NCBI GenBank assembly: GCA_009268125.1 | Contig: WBOU01000015.1 | Coordinates: 1 to 58,198, forward strand | Source: Chloroflexia bacterium SDU3-3 | GTDB taxonomy: Bacteria > Chloroflexota > Chloroflexia > Chloroflexales > Roseiflexaceae | DNA length: 58,198 nt | Direction: 5' to 3' | Part shown: positions 6,634 through 15,368 of the stretch, piece after piece | How the letters are laid out: every line of letters starts with the position of its first letter | How positions within the stretch are numbered: the first letter of the stretch is position 1 | Program-made: the position numbers and the translations under genes | The notes under the pieces: generated by a model | The model's input: the letters and a program-made list of their open reading frames with translations, nothing else | Told to the model about the DNA's origin: nothing | Databases searched by the model: none

Positions 6634-6690
6634 CATCCACCTAGCCCATCCGGCGAAGGTGCCGCTGGGGTTTTGCTGGCCATGATCACC
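6634..6690 (-). repeat. Inverted half-copy of the composite element
   Basis: On the minus strand this reads TGATCATGGCCAGCAAAACC then AGCGGCACCTTCGCCGGATG, matching the second module of the element in copy A in opposite orientation. It flanks the 21-bp array on its right. Confidence 0.75.
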
Positions 6691-6843
6691 ACCAGGGCGG
6701 TAGTGCGGTGCGCAGGAGGCGGGCTGAAATTTCTTCTTCTGGGGCCGTCAGGCAAGGTGGATTGAGCGCGGGGCCATGGGCAAGATATGGTACACTATCG
6801 GCATCTGAGGCGATGTATAAGGTTTTTAGACAGAAGGTTTCCG

Positions 6844-7287
6844 ATGCGACGTGCGTTTTTTCCGATGCTGTGTGTTGCGCTGGTTCTGACCGCCTGCGGT
6901 GGCGCTGCCGATCTGACGGTGGCGGTGCCGCCGAATAGCAAGGTGGTCGAGACCACGGGCGCATCGACTGTTGACACGCTGATCACATCCTGGCGCAATA
7001 CGGTGCCGGCCTCGATGACCGAGCGCGGCATCAAGGCCGAGTCGCTGGAGCAGAAGGTCTACACCACCACCGATTCGCTGGAGGCGGTGCAGGCGTACTA
7101 TGAGGCGAAGTTCAAGGACCAGAACGGCTGGACGCGCTCGATGCGCTCGCCGGGGCTGGATGCGGCGCAGGGTATCCTGATCGAGGGCTACGAGCATAGC
7201 GGCACCTCGATGGTGGTGGGGGCGATCGATGCCTCGAAGTACGGCGGCAGCGGCGTAGTGATCTACACGGCCACCGGCCACAAGTAG
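6844..7287 (+). CDS. Putative lipoprotein
   Basis: The 147-residue protein starts MRRAFFPMLCVALVLTACGG: a short positive n-region, a hydrophobic core and an LTAC lipobox, so it should be lipidated at Cys18 and anchored outside the membrane. AGAAGG lies 6 nt before ATG 6844. The mature part is about 130 residues with mixed alpha/beta character; I recognise no enzyme motif. Similar small lipoproteins of unknown role are common in Chloroflexota. It converges on nuoN and shares a bidirectional terminator with it. Confidence 0.7.
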   Translation: MRRAFFPMLCVALVLTACGGAADLTVAVPPNSKVVETTGASTVDTLITSWRNTVPASMTERGIKAESLEQKVYTTTDSLEAVQAYYEAKFKDQNGWTRSMRSPGLDAAQGILIEGYEHSGTSMVVGAIDASKYGGSGVVIYTATGHK

Positions 7288-7309
7288 GCCGCCCAACAGA
7301 GGGTATAGC

Positions 7310-7341
7310 AAAACCGCGCGCCCAGCTGGGCGCGCGGTTTT
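7310..7341. terminator. Bidirectional terminator between lipoprotein gene and nuoN
   Basis: A perfect 32-bp palindrome: AAAACCGCGCGCCCAG followed by its exact complement. It has an A tract on one side and a T tract on the other, so it can end transcription from both convergent units. Confidence 0.95.
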
Positions 7342-7363
7342 GCTGTGTGCTGTAGGGTGGGAG

Positions 7364-8863
7364 CTAGAGGCCCAGGGCCACGCCGCCGTGCTGCACAAAG
7401 CTGACCACCAGGCCGGGCAGCACGCCCACCAGCAGGATGCCGACGGCGGCCACCACCAGGGCGACGCGCAGGCCGGTGCCGGTGAAGGTCTGCACCTCGC
7501 GCGATGGCTCGCTGGTGAACATACGCAGGATGACGCGCAGGTAAAAGAAGGCCGAGATCGCCGAGGTGGCCACGCCGATCAGGGTGAGCCAGCCGAGGCC
7601 GCCCGACCAGACCGCCGAGAACACGTAGAGCTTGCCCACGAAGCCTGCGGTGAGCGGCACGCCCGCCAGCGAGAGCATGGCCAGAGTCATGGCCGTGGCC
7701 AGCCAGGGCGAGCGGCCAAACAGGCCCGAGAGGTCATCCAGGCTCCAGGCGGCCTCGCCGCGGCGCTCTAGCGCGATCAGCACGCCGAAGGCGGCCATGT
7801 TGGAGAGCGCGTAGGTGACGAGGTAGAAGACCACGCTCTGCAGGCCCAGCTCGCGGTTGGCGGCGGTCGCGCCAGCGCCGATCACGCCTAGCAGGATGTA
7901 GCCAGCATGGCCCACGCTGGAGTAGGCCAGCATGCGCTTGACGTTGGTCTGCACCACCGCGCCGATGTTGCCCGCCAGCATGGTGAGCGCGGCGGTGATG
8001 GCCAGGATGGGCAGCCACACGGCGGCCTGCGCCCCGAAGGCGAAGACCAGCAGCCGGGCCAGCGCCGCAAACGCGCCCGCCTTGACGGCGACCGACATGA
8101 AGGCGGTGACCGGCGTGGGCGAGCCCTCGTAGACATCGGGCGTCCACATGTGGAAGGGGGCCATGGAGACCTTGTAGCCGAAGCCCACGATCAGCAGGCC
8201 GATGCCGATCAGCAGCAGCAGGTTGTCGCTGGCGGTGAAGGTCGGCAGCGCGCTGGCGGCGGCGATCTCGCCCAGGCTCGATTTGCCGGTCGCGCCGTAG
8301 ATCAGGGCGATGGCGAAGACCAGAAAGCCGGTGGCGAAGCCGCCGAAGATCAGGTACTTGATCGCCGCCTCCTCGGAGGCCACCCGCGCGTGGGCGAAGC
8401 CAGCGAGGATGTAGAGGATGATCGACAGCAGCTCCAGCCCCAGGAACAGCGCGATCAGATCCTGGCCCTGGGCCAGCAGCATGATCGCGCCGGTGGCCAG
8501 CATCACCAGCGGGTAGAACTCGCCGCGCTCGATGCCCTGGCGGGGCAGGTACTCTAGCGCCAGCAGCACGGTGATGATCGCCACGCCCAGCGCCACCAGC
8601 ACGATGCCCTGGGCGAAGGGGTCGAGGCCGATCATGGGCGCTCTGCTCTCGGCGTTGAGGAAGGTGCCCTCGGTGCCAGTGGGCTGGATGATCGCCGCCA
8701 CGGCGGATGCGGCCAGGCCCAGCACGGCCAGCCAGCCGACGGCCCGCTTGTCCGCCACGAACAGGTCGATCACCAGCAGGATGATCGCCCAGCCGAAGGC
8801 GATGGCCATCGGCAGCACCACGCCGATGTTTTCAAACAGGGGAAGTGGGAGTTTTTCTGACAT
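7364..8863 (-). CDS. nuoN: NADH-quinone oxidoreductase subunit N
   Basis: This 499-residue polytopic membrane protein is one of the three antiporter-like proton-pumping subunits of complex I. About 14 hydrophobic segments are visible. The Proton_antipo_M core includes VASEEAAIKYLIFGGFATGF, the lysine-bearing helices (YKVSMAPFHMWTPDVYEG) and TNVKRMLAYSSVGHAGYIL. It is the last gene of the nuo operon, 24 bp after nuoM, and ends at the bidirectional terminator. Length is normal for the family. Confidence 0.97.
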   Translation of the reverse strand: MSEKLPLPLFENIGVVLPMAIAFGWAIILLVIDLFVADKRAVGWLAVLGLAASAVAAIIQPTGTEGTFLNAESRAPMIGLDPFAQGIVLVALGVAIITVLLALEYLPRQGIERGEFYPLVMLATGAIMLLAQGQDLIALFLGLELLSIILYILAGFAHARVASEEAAIKYLIFGGFATGFLVFAIALIYGATGKSSLGEIAAASALPTFTASDNLLLLIGIGLLIVGFGYKVSMAPFHMWTPDVYEGSPTPVTAFMSVAVKAGAFAALARLLVFAFGAQAAVWLPILAITAALTMLAGNIGAVVQTNVKRMLAYSSVGHAGYILLGVIGAGATAANRELGLQSVVFYLVTYALSNMAAFGVLIALERRGEAAWSLDDLSGLFGRSPWLATAMTLAMLSLAGVPLTAGFVGKLYVFSAVWSGGLGWLTLIGVATSAISAFFYLRVILRMFTSEPSREVQTFTGTGLRVALVVAAVGILLVGVLPGLVVSFVQHGGVALGL

Positions 8864-8887
8864 AATGCTTCTCGCTCGCTGGCCGTC

Positions 8888-10411
8888 TTATTTCAATGCT
8901 AGCGCCTGAGAGACGCCAGATGCGATCTGCTGAAGGGTGGCCTGCATCGGCGCGAACACCATGTTGGGGTAGATGCCGATGATCACCACCAGGGCCACCA
9001 GCGCGCCCAGCAGCGCGATCTCGCGCCCGGTGAGGTCGGTGAAGCCCTCGTTGGCGGGGCGAAGCTCGCCCATGAACACGCGGCGGAACATGGTGAGCAG
9101 GTAGGCCGCCGCCAGGATGACGCCGATCACGCCCACGATGATGTAGGCCGGGCCGAGCGCGCTGGATGTCCAGGTGCCCTGCATCACGGTGAACTCGCCC
9201 GCGAAGCCCATCAGGCCGGGCAGGCCGATCGAGCCGAACACCGCTGTGAGCGCCAGCCCGCCGAGGATGGGGGCGGGCAGCCACAGGCCGCCCAGCTGCT
9301 TCACGTCGCGGGTGCCGCGCCGCGCCACGATGGCGGCGCTCACCAGGAAGAGCGCGCCGGTGGCCAGGCCGGATGCCAGCATCATGGTGATCGCGCCGGT
9401 GATGCCCAGGGCGTTCATGGCGAAGATGCCGAGCATGGCGAATCCCATGTGGCTGACGGTGGAGTAGGCCAGCACGCGCTTGATGTCGCGCTGGGCGTAG
9501 GCCGCCACCGCGCCGTAGAGGATGCTGATCACGGCCAGCACGCCCACCGCAGGCGCGGCCCAGGCGGTGGCCGCAGGCAGCAGCTGCACGGCGAAGCGGA
9601 TGAGGCCGTAGCCGCCGGTCTTCTGCAGCAGGCCCAGGATGTCGATCGAGCCGTCGTCGGTGGCCTCGGCGTGGGCCAGCGGCAGCCAGGTGTGGAACGG
9701 CCACAGCGGCATCTTCACCGCGAAGGCGATAAAGAACCCGCCGAACAGCAGCCGCGCCATGGTGGTGTCGAGGCTGAGCTTGCCGGTGGCGACGCTGTCG
9801 ATCAGCACGGCGATGTCGCCGGTGGCCAGGCCTGTCTGGGCGGCGTGCGTCAGGTAGAGGCCGATCATGGCCACCAGCATGAACAGCGACGCGCCGAAGT
9901 TGTAGAGGAAGAACTGGGTGGCGGCCTTCACGCGCTGCTCGCCGCCCCAGCGGCCAATCAGCAGCGCGGTGGGCACCAGCGTCAGCTCAAAGAAGATGTA
10001 GAACAGGAACATGTCCTGGGCCACGAAGGTGCCCAGCACCGAGAACTCCAGCGCCAGCAGCAGGGCCTGGAAGCCGCGCACATCGCGCTGGATGAACGCG
10101 CCGGAGGCCAGCTGCGCCACCGGGGTGAGCAGCGCCGCCAGCAGGAAGAACCAGATGCTCACGCCGTCGAGCGAGACCGCGTAGCGGATGCCGAGGCCTG
10201 GGATCCAGTCGAACGCGTCGATCATCTGGAAGCCGGGGGCGCTCCTGTCGAAGAGCGCGGCGGCCACCACGGCGATCACCAGCGTGACAAAGCCGAAGAC
10301 CAGCGCGACCGTGCGTGCCAGCTGGGGCTGCTCCTTGGGCAGAAACAGCAGCGCGAGCGCGCCGACGAGCGGCAGCCAGAGCGCCAGCGAGATAAGTGGG
10401 AGACCAATCAC
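8888..10411 (-). CDS. nuoM: NADH-quinone oxidoreductase subunit M
   Basis: A 507-residue antiporter-like subunit of the membrane arm of complex I. Family features include FFIFFELTLVPTALLIGRWG-like helices (here FYIFFELTLVPTALLIGRWG), VKMPLWPFHTWLPLAHAEA and DIKRVLAYSTVSHMGF. The start is GTG 10411, supported by AGGAG 6 nt upstream on the minus strand. It is separated from nuoL by a 75-bp gap that holds a 13-bp inverted repeat. Confidence 0.97.
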   Translation of the reverse strand: MIGLPLISLALWLPLVGALALLFLPKEQPQLARTVALVFGFVTLVIAVVAAALFDRSAPGFQMIDAFDWIPGLGIRYAVSLDGVSIWFFLLAALLTPVAQLASGAFIQRDVRGFQALLLALEFSVLGTFVAQDMFLFYIFFELTLVPTALLIGRWGGEQRVKAATQFFLYNFGASLFMLVAMIGLYLTHAAQTGLATGDIAVLIDSVATGKLSLDTTMARLLFGGFFIAFAVKMPLWPFHTWLPLAHAEATDDGSIDILGLLQKTGGYGLIRFAVQLLPAATAWAAPAVGVLAVISILYGAVAAYAQRDIKRVLAYSTVSHMGFAMLGIFAMNALGITGAITMMLASGLATGALFLVSAAIVARRGTRDVKQLGGLWLPAPILGGLALTAVFGSIGLPGLMGFAGEFTVMQGTWTSSALGPAYIIVGVIGVILAAAYLLTMFRRVFMGELRPANEGFTDLTGREIALLGALVALVVIIGIYPNMVFAPMQATLQQIASGVSQALALK

Positions 10412-10423
10412 AACCTACTCCTG

Positions 10424-10483
10424 TTCGGCATGCAGCGCCCAGCGCTGCGCAAAACGGCATGCTGCCGCCTGCTGCATGCCGAA
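10424..10483. other. Intercistronic stem-loop between nuoL and nuoM
   Basis: TTCGGCATGCAGC (10424-10436) pairs perfectly with GCTGCATGCCGAA (10471-10483). The 34-nt interior has its own small palindromes (GCAGCGCCCAGCGCTGC, GGCATGCTGCC). There is no T tract, so it looks like an mRNA processing or stability element rather than a terminator. Confidence 0.75.
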
Positions 10484-10486
10484 TGT

Positions 10487-12472
10487 CTACCGAAGCACAA
10501 AGTACCCCAGCAGCAGCACAACGCCGCCGAAGAACACCAACACATAGTTGCGGATCATACCGCTCTGGAGCGAGCGGAAGCCGCGCGACAGCGCGCCGAC
10601 CAGCTTGCCCAGGCCCTCCACTAGCACGCCCTGGATGCCCTGCTGGTCGAACACCTCGCCCACCCAGGCCGAGAAGCCGTTGTACGGGCGGGCGAAGACA
10701 TAGCTGTAGAGCCAGTCGATCCCGATGCCGTGCTCGGCTGCGGTCCAGATGTCGCCGGTGTAGTGGTACAGCGGGTCGGTCTTGCCCAGGCGGATGCGCG
10801 CGGCCCAGTCGGATCGGGCGTAGAGCCACCAGCCGCCAAACAGTGAGCCAGCCGACAGCAGCAGGGTGACGACGGCCAGGATGCCGTTGCCCAGGGTGTA
10901 CTCCTCGGCGGCCTCGCCCAGCACCGGCTCAAGGTAGTGGTGCAGCGGGGCTAGGCCGGGCATGTTGATCGCGCCGCCCAGCACGGTGAGCACGGCCAGG
11001 ATGATCAGCGGGGTGGTCATCAGGCTGCCGCTCTCGTGCGGGTGGTAGCTGGTGTCGCGCTGGGTGCCCCAGAAGATCAGGGCCAGCTGGCGGCCAACGT
11101 AGAAGGCCGTGAGCATGGCGGCGATGATCAGGAAGACGGCGAGCGTGGGGTTGCCCACATGGCCGGTCTCGGCGGTGCCGAACCAGGCGGCGGCGATGAT
11201 CTCATCCTTCGACCAGAACCCGGCGAAGGGGAAGATACCCGCCAGCGCCAGCCCGCCCACCGCGAAGGCGCGGAAGGTGAGCGGCAGCTTGGTGCGCAGG
11301 CCGCCCATGTGGCGCATGTCCTGGATGTCGTGGGTGGCGTGGATGACCGACCCGGCGGCCAGGAACAGCAGGGCCTTGAAGAAGCCGTGGGTCAGCAGGT
11401 GGAACATGGCCGTGGTGGTCGCGCCCATACCGGCGGCCACCACCATGTAGCCCAGCTGCGAGACGGTGGAGTAGGCCAGCACGCGCTTGATGTCCCACTG
11501 CGCGATCGCGCTGACCGCGCCGATCAGCACGGTGAACAGGCCGAAGGCCACGATCATGCCGGGCACCCAGCTGTCCAGCGTGCCGATGCTGCTGAACAGG
11601 GTGCGGTTGCGGGCCATCAGGTACACGCCGGATGTGACCATGGTGGCCGCGTGGATGAGCGCCGAGACCGGCGTGGGGCCAGCCATAGCGTCGGGCAGCC
11701 AGGTGAACAGTGGCAGCTGGGCCGACTTGCCGGTGACGCCCACGAACAGCAGCAGGCCGATGATGCCCACCACGCTCATGCTGCCGAACGCGCCCATGTC
11801 GATGTTGCCGCCGTAGCTGGCCAGCTTCTCTAGGAAGCCATTGCCGCCGTCGTAGAAGGCCAGCGTGCCAAAGTGCGTGAAGAGCAGCAGCATGGCCAGG
11901 ATGACGCCAGCGTCGCCGACGCGGTTCATCACAAAGGCCTTGATCGCCGCGCCCGCAGGCACGATCCCCGGCTCGACCGACTTGCGCTCGAACCAGAAGC
12001 CGATCAGCAGGAACGAGGCGAGGCCCACGCCCTCCCAGCCGAGGAAGAGCAGCAGCATGTTATTCGCCATGATCAGCACCAGCATCATGAAGATGAACAG
12101 GTTCAGATAGGCGAAGAAGCGGACGGCGCGGCTGTCGCCGTGGATGTAGCCGATCGAGTAGACGTGGATGAGGGTGCCCACGCCGGTGACGAGCAGCGCC
12201 ATCACCACGGTCAGCTGGTCGAACAGCACGCCTACCGAGACGCTGAAATCCCCGATGCTGAACCAGCTGTACAGGTTCACGAGGATGCGCTGGCCCTCGG
12301 GCTGCTGGGCCAGCACAGCGCTGGCCAGCAGGGTGGCGAGGAAGGCCAGCCCGGTCATGGTGCTGGCCAGCAGGCCCGCCGTGCGCTCCTCGCGGATCAC
12401 AAAGGTGTTCAGCAGGAAGCCGAGCAGCGGGAATGCAGGAATCAGTAGAACGATCCAGGTCAGATTAGACAT
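10487..12472 (-). CDS. nuoL: NADH-quinone oxidoreductase subunit L
   Basis: A 661-residue subunit with about 16 transmembrane helices and the long C-terminal lateral helix that ties the antiporter subunits together. Signatures: LFLGWEGVGLASFLLIGFW, GKSAQLPLFTWLPDAMAGPT, SALIHAATMVTSGVYL and DIKRVLAYSTVSQLGYMV. The open frame extends to ATG 12496, but ATG 12472 (MSNLTW) is preferred because GGGGAA lies just upstream and it removes eight non-conserved residues. It follows nuoK by 51 bp. Confidence 0.96.
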   Translation of the reverse strand: MSNLTWIVLLIPAFPLLGFLLNTFVIREERTAGLLASTMTGLAFLATLLASAVLAQQPEGQRILVNLYSWFSIGDFSVSVGVLFDQLTVVMALLVTGVGTLIHVYSIGYIHGDSRAVRFFAYLNLFIFMMLVLIMANNMLLLFLGWEGVGLASFLLIGFWFERKSVEPGIVPAGAAIKAFVMNRVGDAGVILAMLLLFTHFGTLAFYDGGNGFLEKLASYGGNIDMGAFGSMSVVGIIGLLLFVGVTGKSAQLPLFTWLPDAMAGPTPVSALIHAATMVTSGVYLMARNRTLFSSIGTLDSWVPGMIVAFGLFTVLIGAVSAIAQWDIKRVLAYSTVSQLGYMVVAAGMGATTTAMFHLLTHGFFKALLFLAAGSVIHATHDIQDMRHMGGLRTKLPLTFRAFAVGGLALAGIFPFAGFWSKDEIIAAAWFGTAETGHVGNPTLAVFLIIAAMLTAFYVGRQLALIFWGTQRDTSYHPHESGSLMTTPLIILAVLTVLGGAINMPGLAPLHHYLEPVLGEAAEEYTLGNGILAVVTLLLSAGSLFGGWWLYARSDWAARIRLGKTDPLYHYTGDIWTAAEHGIGIDWLYSYVFARPYNGFSAWVGEVFDQQGIQGVLVEGLGKLVGALSRGFRSLQSGMIRNYVLVFFGGVVLLLGYFVLR

Positions 12473-12523
12473 CTGGGTTCCCCAAACAAAATACACATTG
12501 CGAAAGCATGGCGGCCGAGGCGG

Positions 12524-12826
12524 CTAGCCCTTGAGCGAGCGCACCTCGTCGATATCGGTCGTCTTGCGGCTCTGGAAGATAGCGACCAGCAGCGCCAGGC
12601 CGACCGCGACCTCGGCGGCGGCCACCACCATCACAAAGAACACCAGCACCTGCCCGCTGACATCCTGCCGGGCCTGGGCGAAGGCCACCAGCGCCAGGTT
12701 GGCCGCGTTAAGCATCAGCTCGATCGACATAAAGACGATCAGGGTGTTGCGGCGGATCAGCACGCCCAGCGCGCCGATGATGAAGAGCGCCGCAGCCAGC
12801 ATGACCACGTAGTGCGTTGGAATCAT
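12524..12826 (-). CDS. nuoK: NADH-quinone oxidoreductase subunit K
   Basis: A 100-residue protein with three transmembrane helices, the normal NuoK size. The conserved helix contains [20 protein letters not shown] with the membrane glutamate used in proton transfer; a second glutamate lies in [13 protein letters not shown]. It starts 4 nt after the nuoJ stop, and that stop sits in the ribosome binding site (GGTAGGACC-ATG), so the two are translationally coupled. Confidence 0.97.
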   Translation of the reverse strand: MIPTHYVVMLAAALFIIGALGVLIRRNTLIVFMSIELMLNAANLALVAFAQARQDVSGQVLVFFVMVVAAAEVAVGLALLVAIFQSRKTTDIDEVRSLKG

Positions 12827-12830
12827 GGTC

Positions 12831-13388
12831 CTACCGCCTTTCCGGAAGCTGCGTGAGATCCGGCGACTCCTGCGCGATCTCGCGGGCGTGCTCGCGGCTG
12901 ATGCGGCGGCTCAGCACCACCACACCCACCACCGCCGCCAGTAGGATGACCGAGGTGATCTCGAACGGGAACAGGTAATCGGTAAAAAGGGCCTTGGCCA
13001 CATTTTCGGGCGAGGCGAAATCAGGTTTCGCAGCCACCTGGGTCACATTGACGCGGAACAGAAATACCGAGATGGCCTCGACCAGCAGCACCGCCGCCAG
13101 CACCAGCGCCACGGGGCGCTGCCAGGGCGTGCTATCCTTGGCCGGCTCGTCGGTCTCGGCCCCCAGCAGCATCACCACGAACAGGAACAGCACGATGATC
13201 GCGCCGGCGTAGATGATCAGCTGGGTGATGAAGAGGAACGGGGCCTGGAGCAGCAGGTACAGCACGCCGATCGCGCCGAAGTTCAGCAGCAGGAACAGCG
13301 CGCTGTGGACCGCGTTGTGGGCGGTGAGCATGGCGACCGCCCCGATCAGCGCGATGATGGCCGTGATGATAAAAACAGCGATTTCCAT
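12831..13388 (-). CDS. nuoJ: NADH-quinone oxidoreductase subunit J
   Basis: A 185-residue protein with five hydrophobic helices. The conserved region has [20 protein letters not shown] and [20 protein letters not shown], the NuoJ helix with the pi-bulge. ATG 13388 (MEIAVF) is preferred over an in-frame GTG at 13403. The C-terminal 25 residues are charged and cytoplasmic. It lies between nuoI and nuoK in the usual order. Confidence 0.95.
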   Translation of the reverse strand: MEIAVFIITAIIALIGAVAMLTAHNAVHSALFLLLNFGAIGVLYLLLQAPFLFITQLIIYAGAIIVLFLFVVMLLGAETDEPAKDSTPWQRPVALVLAAVLLVEAISVFLFRVNVTQVAAKPDFASPENVAKALFTDYLFPFEITSVILLAAVVGVVVLSRRISREHAREIAQESPDLTQLPERR

Positions 13389-13444
13389 AGTTTCTCGCAG
13401 CACTCAAGAGCCAAGAGCGCGCTCTTGGCTCCTGGCTTCTCCGC

Positions 13445-13942
13445 TTACAAATCGATCTGGGCGGGCGGGCTAGGCCGACGATCCAGCTGCTGAAGGATGG
13501 GCGGGATCTCGCCGTGGCCCTTGTCGGCGGGGATCAGCAGCATGTCCTTGGTGTAGATCGAGCTGCCGCGCTCGAAGAAGGACAGCTCGTACTGGTGCTC
13601 CAGCACAATCGCGTTGGTGGGGCAGGCATCCTCGCAGTAGCCGCAGAAGATGCAGCGCAGCATGTTGATCTCGTACCGCGCCGCGTAGCGCTCGCCGGGC
13701 GAGTTGGGCTTCTGGGGGTCGTTCTCGGCGGGCACCACCAGGATGGCGTCGGCGGGGCAGGCCGCCGCGCAGAGCGCGCAGCCGATGCAGCGCTCCATGC
13801 CGTTCTCGAAGCGCTTCAGCTCGTGCCGCCCGCGAAATCGCTCGCGCACGGGGCGCTTGACCTCGGGGTACTGCACGGTGACGGGCTTGCGGAACAGGTA
13901 TTTGAAGGTGGTGCTCAGCCCTTTGACGAATGCTCCAATCAT
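13445..13942 (-). CDS. nuoI: NADH-quinone oxidoreductase subunit I (2x[4Fe-4S])
   Basis: A 165-residue peripheral-arm subunit. It has two ferredoxin motifs, CIGCALCAAACPADAI and CIFCGYCEDACPTNAI, which bind the N6a and N6b clusters that pass electrons toward the quinone site. The start ATG 13942 (MIGAFV) is preceded by AGAGGG; the open frame runs to ATG 13963. It lies downstream of nuoH across a gap with an inverted repeat. Confidence 0.97.
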   Translation of the reverse strand: MIGAFVKGLSTTFKYLFRKPVTVQYPEVKRPVRERFRGRHELKRFENGMERCIGCALCAAACPADAILVVPAENDPQKPNSPGERYAARYEINMLRCIFCGYCEDACPTNAIVLEHQYELSFFERGSSIYTKDMLLIPADKGHGEIPPILQQLDRRPSPPAQIDL

Positions 13943-13962
13943 CTTTTTCCCTCTGGCAGGCA

Positions 13963-13998
13963 TCGGCCAGGCTCGCCGCGCGGGCAGGGCCTGGCCGA
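13963..13998. other. Intercistronic stem-loop between nuoH and nuoI
   Basis: TCGGCCAGGC (13963-13972) pairs with GCCTGGCCGA (13989-13998) across 16 nt. It covers the region upstream of the nuoI start, so it may affect mRNA stability or nuoI translation. No T tract follows. Confidence 0.65.
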
Positions 13999-14014
13999 CA
14001 CCCGTGATGTGTAA

Positions 14015-15226
14015 CTAGCTCGTCTTCCGCACCAGGGTCACCTGGCTCTTCGGCTTGCTCGACTTGGTCTGCGAGGTGACAACGGCGAGCACGATGATAC
14101 CCGCCACGAAGCCCACCCCGGCCACGGCCAGCGTATTGTCGGGGAAGGCCACGTTGGTCACCGCGATGATCGCGATGTTGACCAGCGCCAGCGGCAGCAG
14201 CACCTTCCAGCCCAGGTCCATCAGCTGGTCGTAGCGGGTGCGCGGGATGGTGGCGCGGATCCACACGGCGAAGAACGAGAGCGCGAAGGTCTTCAGCAGG
14301 AAGACCACCAGGGTGATGATACCGAACACAGCCTGGCCGAACATCTGGCCCAGCGCACCGTTCAGGCCGGTGGCCACCACGCCGCCGATCTCCAGGCCGG
14401 GGAATGTCCAGCCGCCTAGGAACAGCATGGCGCACACCGCGTTCATGGCCACGAGCTTGATATACTCGGTCATGAAGAACAGCGCGAACTTCATTGAGCC
14501 GAACTCGGTGTTGTAGCCGCCCACCAGCTCCTGCTCGGCCTCAACGAGGTCGAAGGGCGAGCGCACCACCTCGGCGGTGGATGCCACCAAGAAGATCACG
14601 AAGCCGAGGATCTGCGGGATGATGTTCCACATGCCCTGCTGCGCCGCCACGATCTCGGAGGTGCGGAAGGACTGCGCCTGCATCACCACGCCCAGCACCG
14701 CTAGGCCCAGCGCCAGCTCGTAGGAGATGACCTGGGCCGAGGCGCGCACGCCACCCAGCATGGAGTACTTGCTATTGGAAGACCAGCCCGCGATGGCCAG
14801 GCCATACACGCCCAGCGAGGTGACCGCCAGGATGTAGAGCACGCCCACGTCGATGTCGGCCACCTGGAGCCAGTTATCCTGCCACGGCCCGGGCCACCAG
14901 CCCAGCGGCAGCGTGGCCCAGATGATGATCGCCGGGATGACGGCGAAGGCCGGGGCCAGGATGTAGACCCACTTGTCGGCCATCAGCGGCACCACATCTT
15001 CTTTGAAGAAGAGCTTGCCGGCCTCGGCCACCGGCTGGAGAAAGCCGTTGAGCAGCTTGCGCCCGCCGGGCAGCGGGATGTAGCCTGCGCGGTTGGGGCC
15101 GATGCGGTTCTGCATCCGCGCGAGCGTCTTGCGCTCGAACAGTGTGAAGTAGGCGAAGATCGTCGTCGCGCCCAGAGTGATGATGATGCACTTGACGATC
15201 AGGACGATAATGTAGATCCAATCCAT
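14015..15226 (-). CDS. nuoH: NADH-quinone oxidoreductase subunit H
   Basis: A 403-residue membrane subunit that forms much of the quinone chamber. Signatures: FERKTLARMQNRIGPNRAGY, WSSNSKYSMLGGVRASAQVI, SYELALGLAVLG, RSPFDLVEAEQELVGGYNTE and RATIPRTRYDQLMDLGWK. The start ATG 15226 (MDWIY) is chosen; the open frame runs 21 residues further upstream through non-conserved sequence. An AGGA lies about 10 nt upstream. The C terminus has an extra helix and a basic tail. Confidence 0.96.
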   Translation of the reverse strand: MDWIYIIVLIVKCIIITLGATTIFAYFTLFERKTLARMQNRIGPNRAGYIPLPGGRKLLNGFLQPVAEAGKLFFKEDVVPLMADKWVYILAPAFAVIPAIIIWATLPLGWWPGPWQDNWLQVADIDVGVLYILAVTSLGVYGLAIAGWSSNSKYSMLGGVRASAQVISYELALGLAVLGVVMQAQSFRTSEIVAAQQGMWNIIPQILGFVIFLVASTAEVVRSPFDLVEAEQELVGGYNTEFGSMKFALFFMTEYIKLVAMNAVCAMLFLGGWTFPGLEIGGVVATGLNGALGQMFGQAVFGIITLVVFLLKTFALSFFAVWIRATIPRTRYDQLMDLGWKVLLPLALVNIAIIAVTNVAFPDNTLAVAGVGFVAGIIVLAVVTSQTKSSKPKSQVTLVRKTS

Positions 15227-15332
15227 AGATTCTATTCCTGCCCTCTGGGGCCTCCCGCTCACGGTGAGGTGTGGGAGGCTGGCCGCCACATATGGCTTCT
15301 GGCGCTAGCCTGTCGGCCAGGCGCGAAAAGAA

Positions 15333-15363
15333 GCGCTTGGGGGCCAAGGCAGGCCCCCAGCGC
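15333..15363 (-). terminator. Terminator-like hairpin between nuoG and nuoH
   Basis: On the minus strand GCGCT-GGGGGCC pairs with GGCCCCC-AAGCGC around TGCCTT, followed by TTCTTTTC. It lies 5 bp after the nuoG stop. It could cause partial termination and so set different levels of the NADH-dehydrogenase arm and the membrane arm. Confidence 0.6.
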
Positions 15364-15368
15364 CATTC

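Larger units (their letters stand above)
5848..6843. other. Repeat-rich intergenic region
   Basis: About 1 kb with no credible gene. It contains partial 100-bp tandem copies of a dispersed element, one fuller copy, a 21-bp tandem array of 13 units and an inverted half-copy. Because 21 is a multiple of three, open frames run through the array on both strands, but they have no ribosome binding site and are composed of repeat units. Confidence 0.8.

Noticed and set aside
6093-6765. Open frames on both strands through the 21-bp array (KRSPAFV-type and ERSTKAG-type repeats)
   Set aside because: The unit length is divisible by three, so all frames stay open; no ribosome binding site or conserved flank, and the frames run into dispersed repeats.
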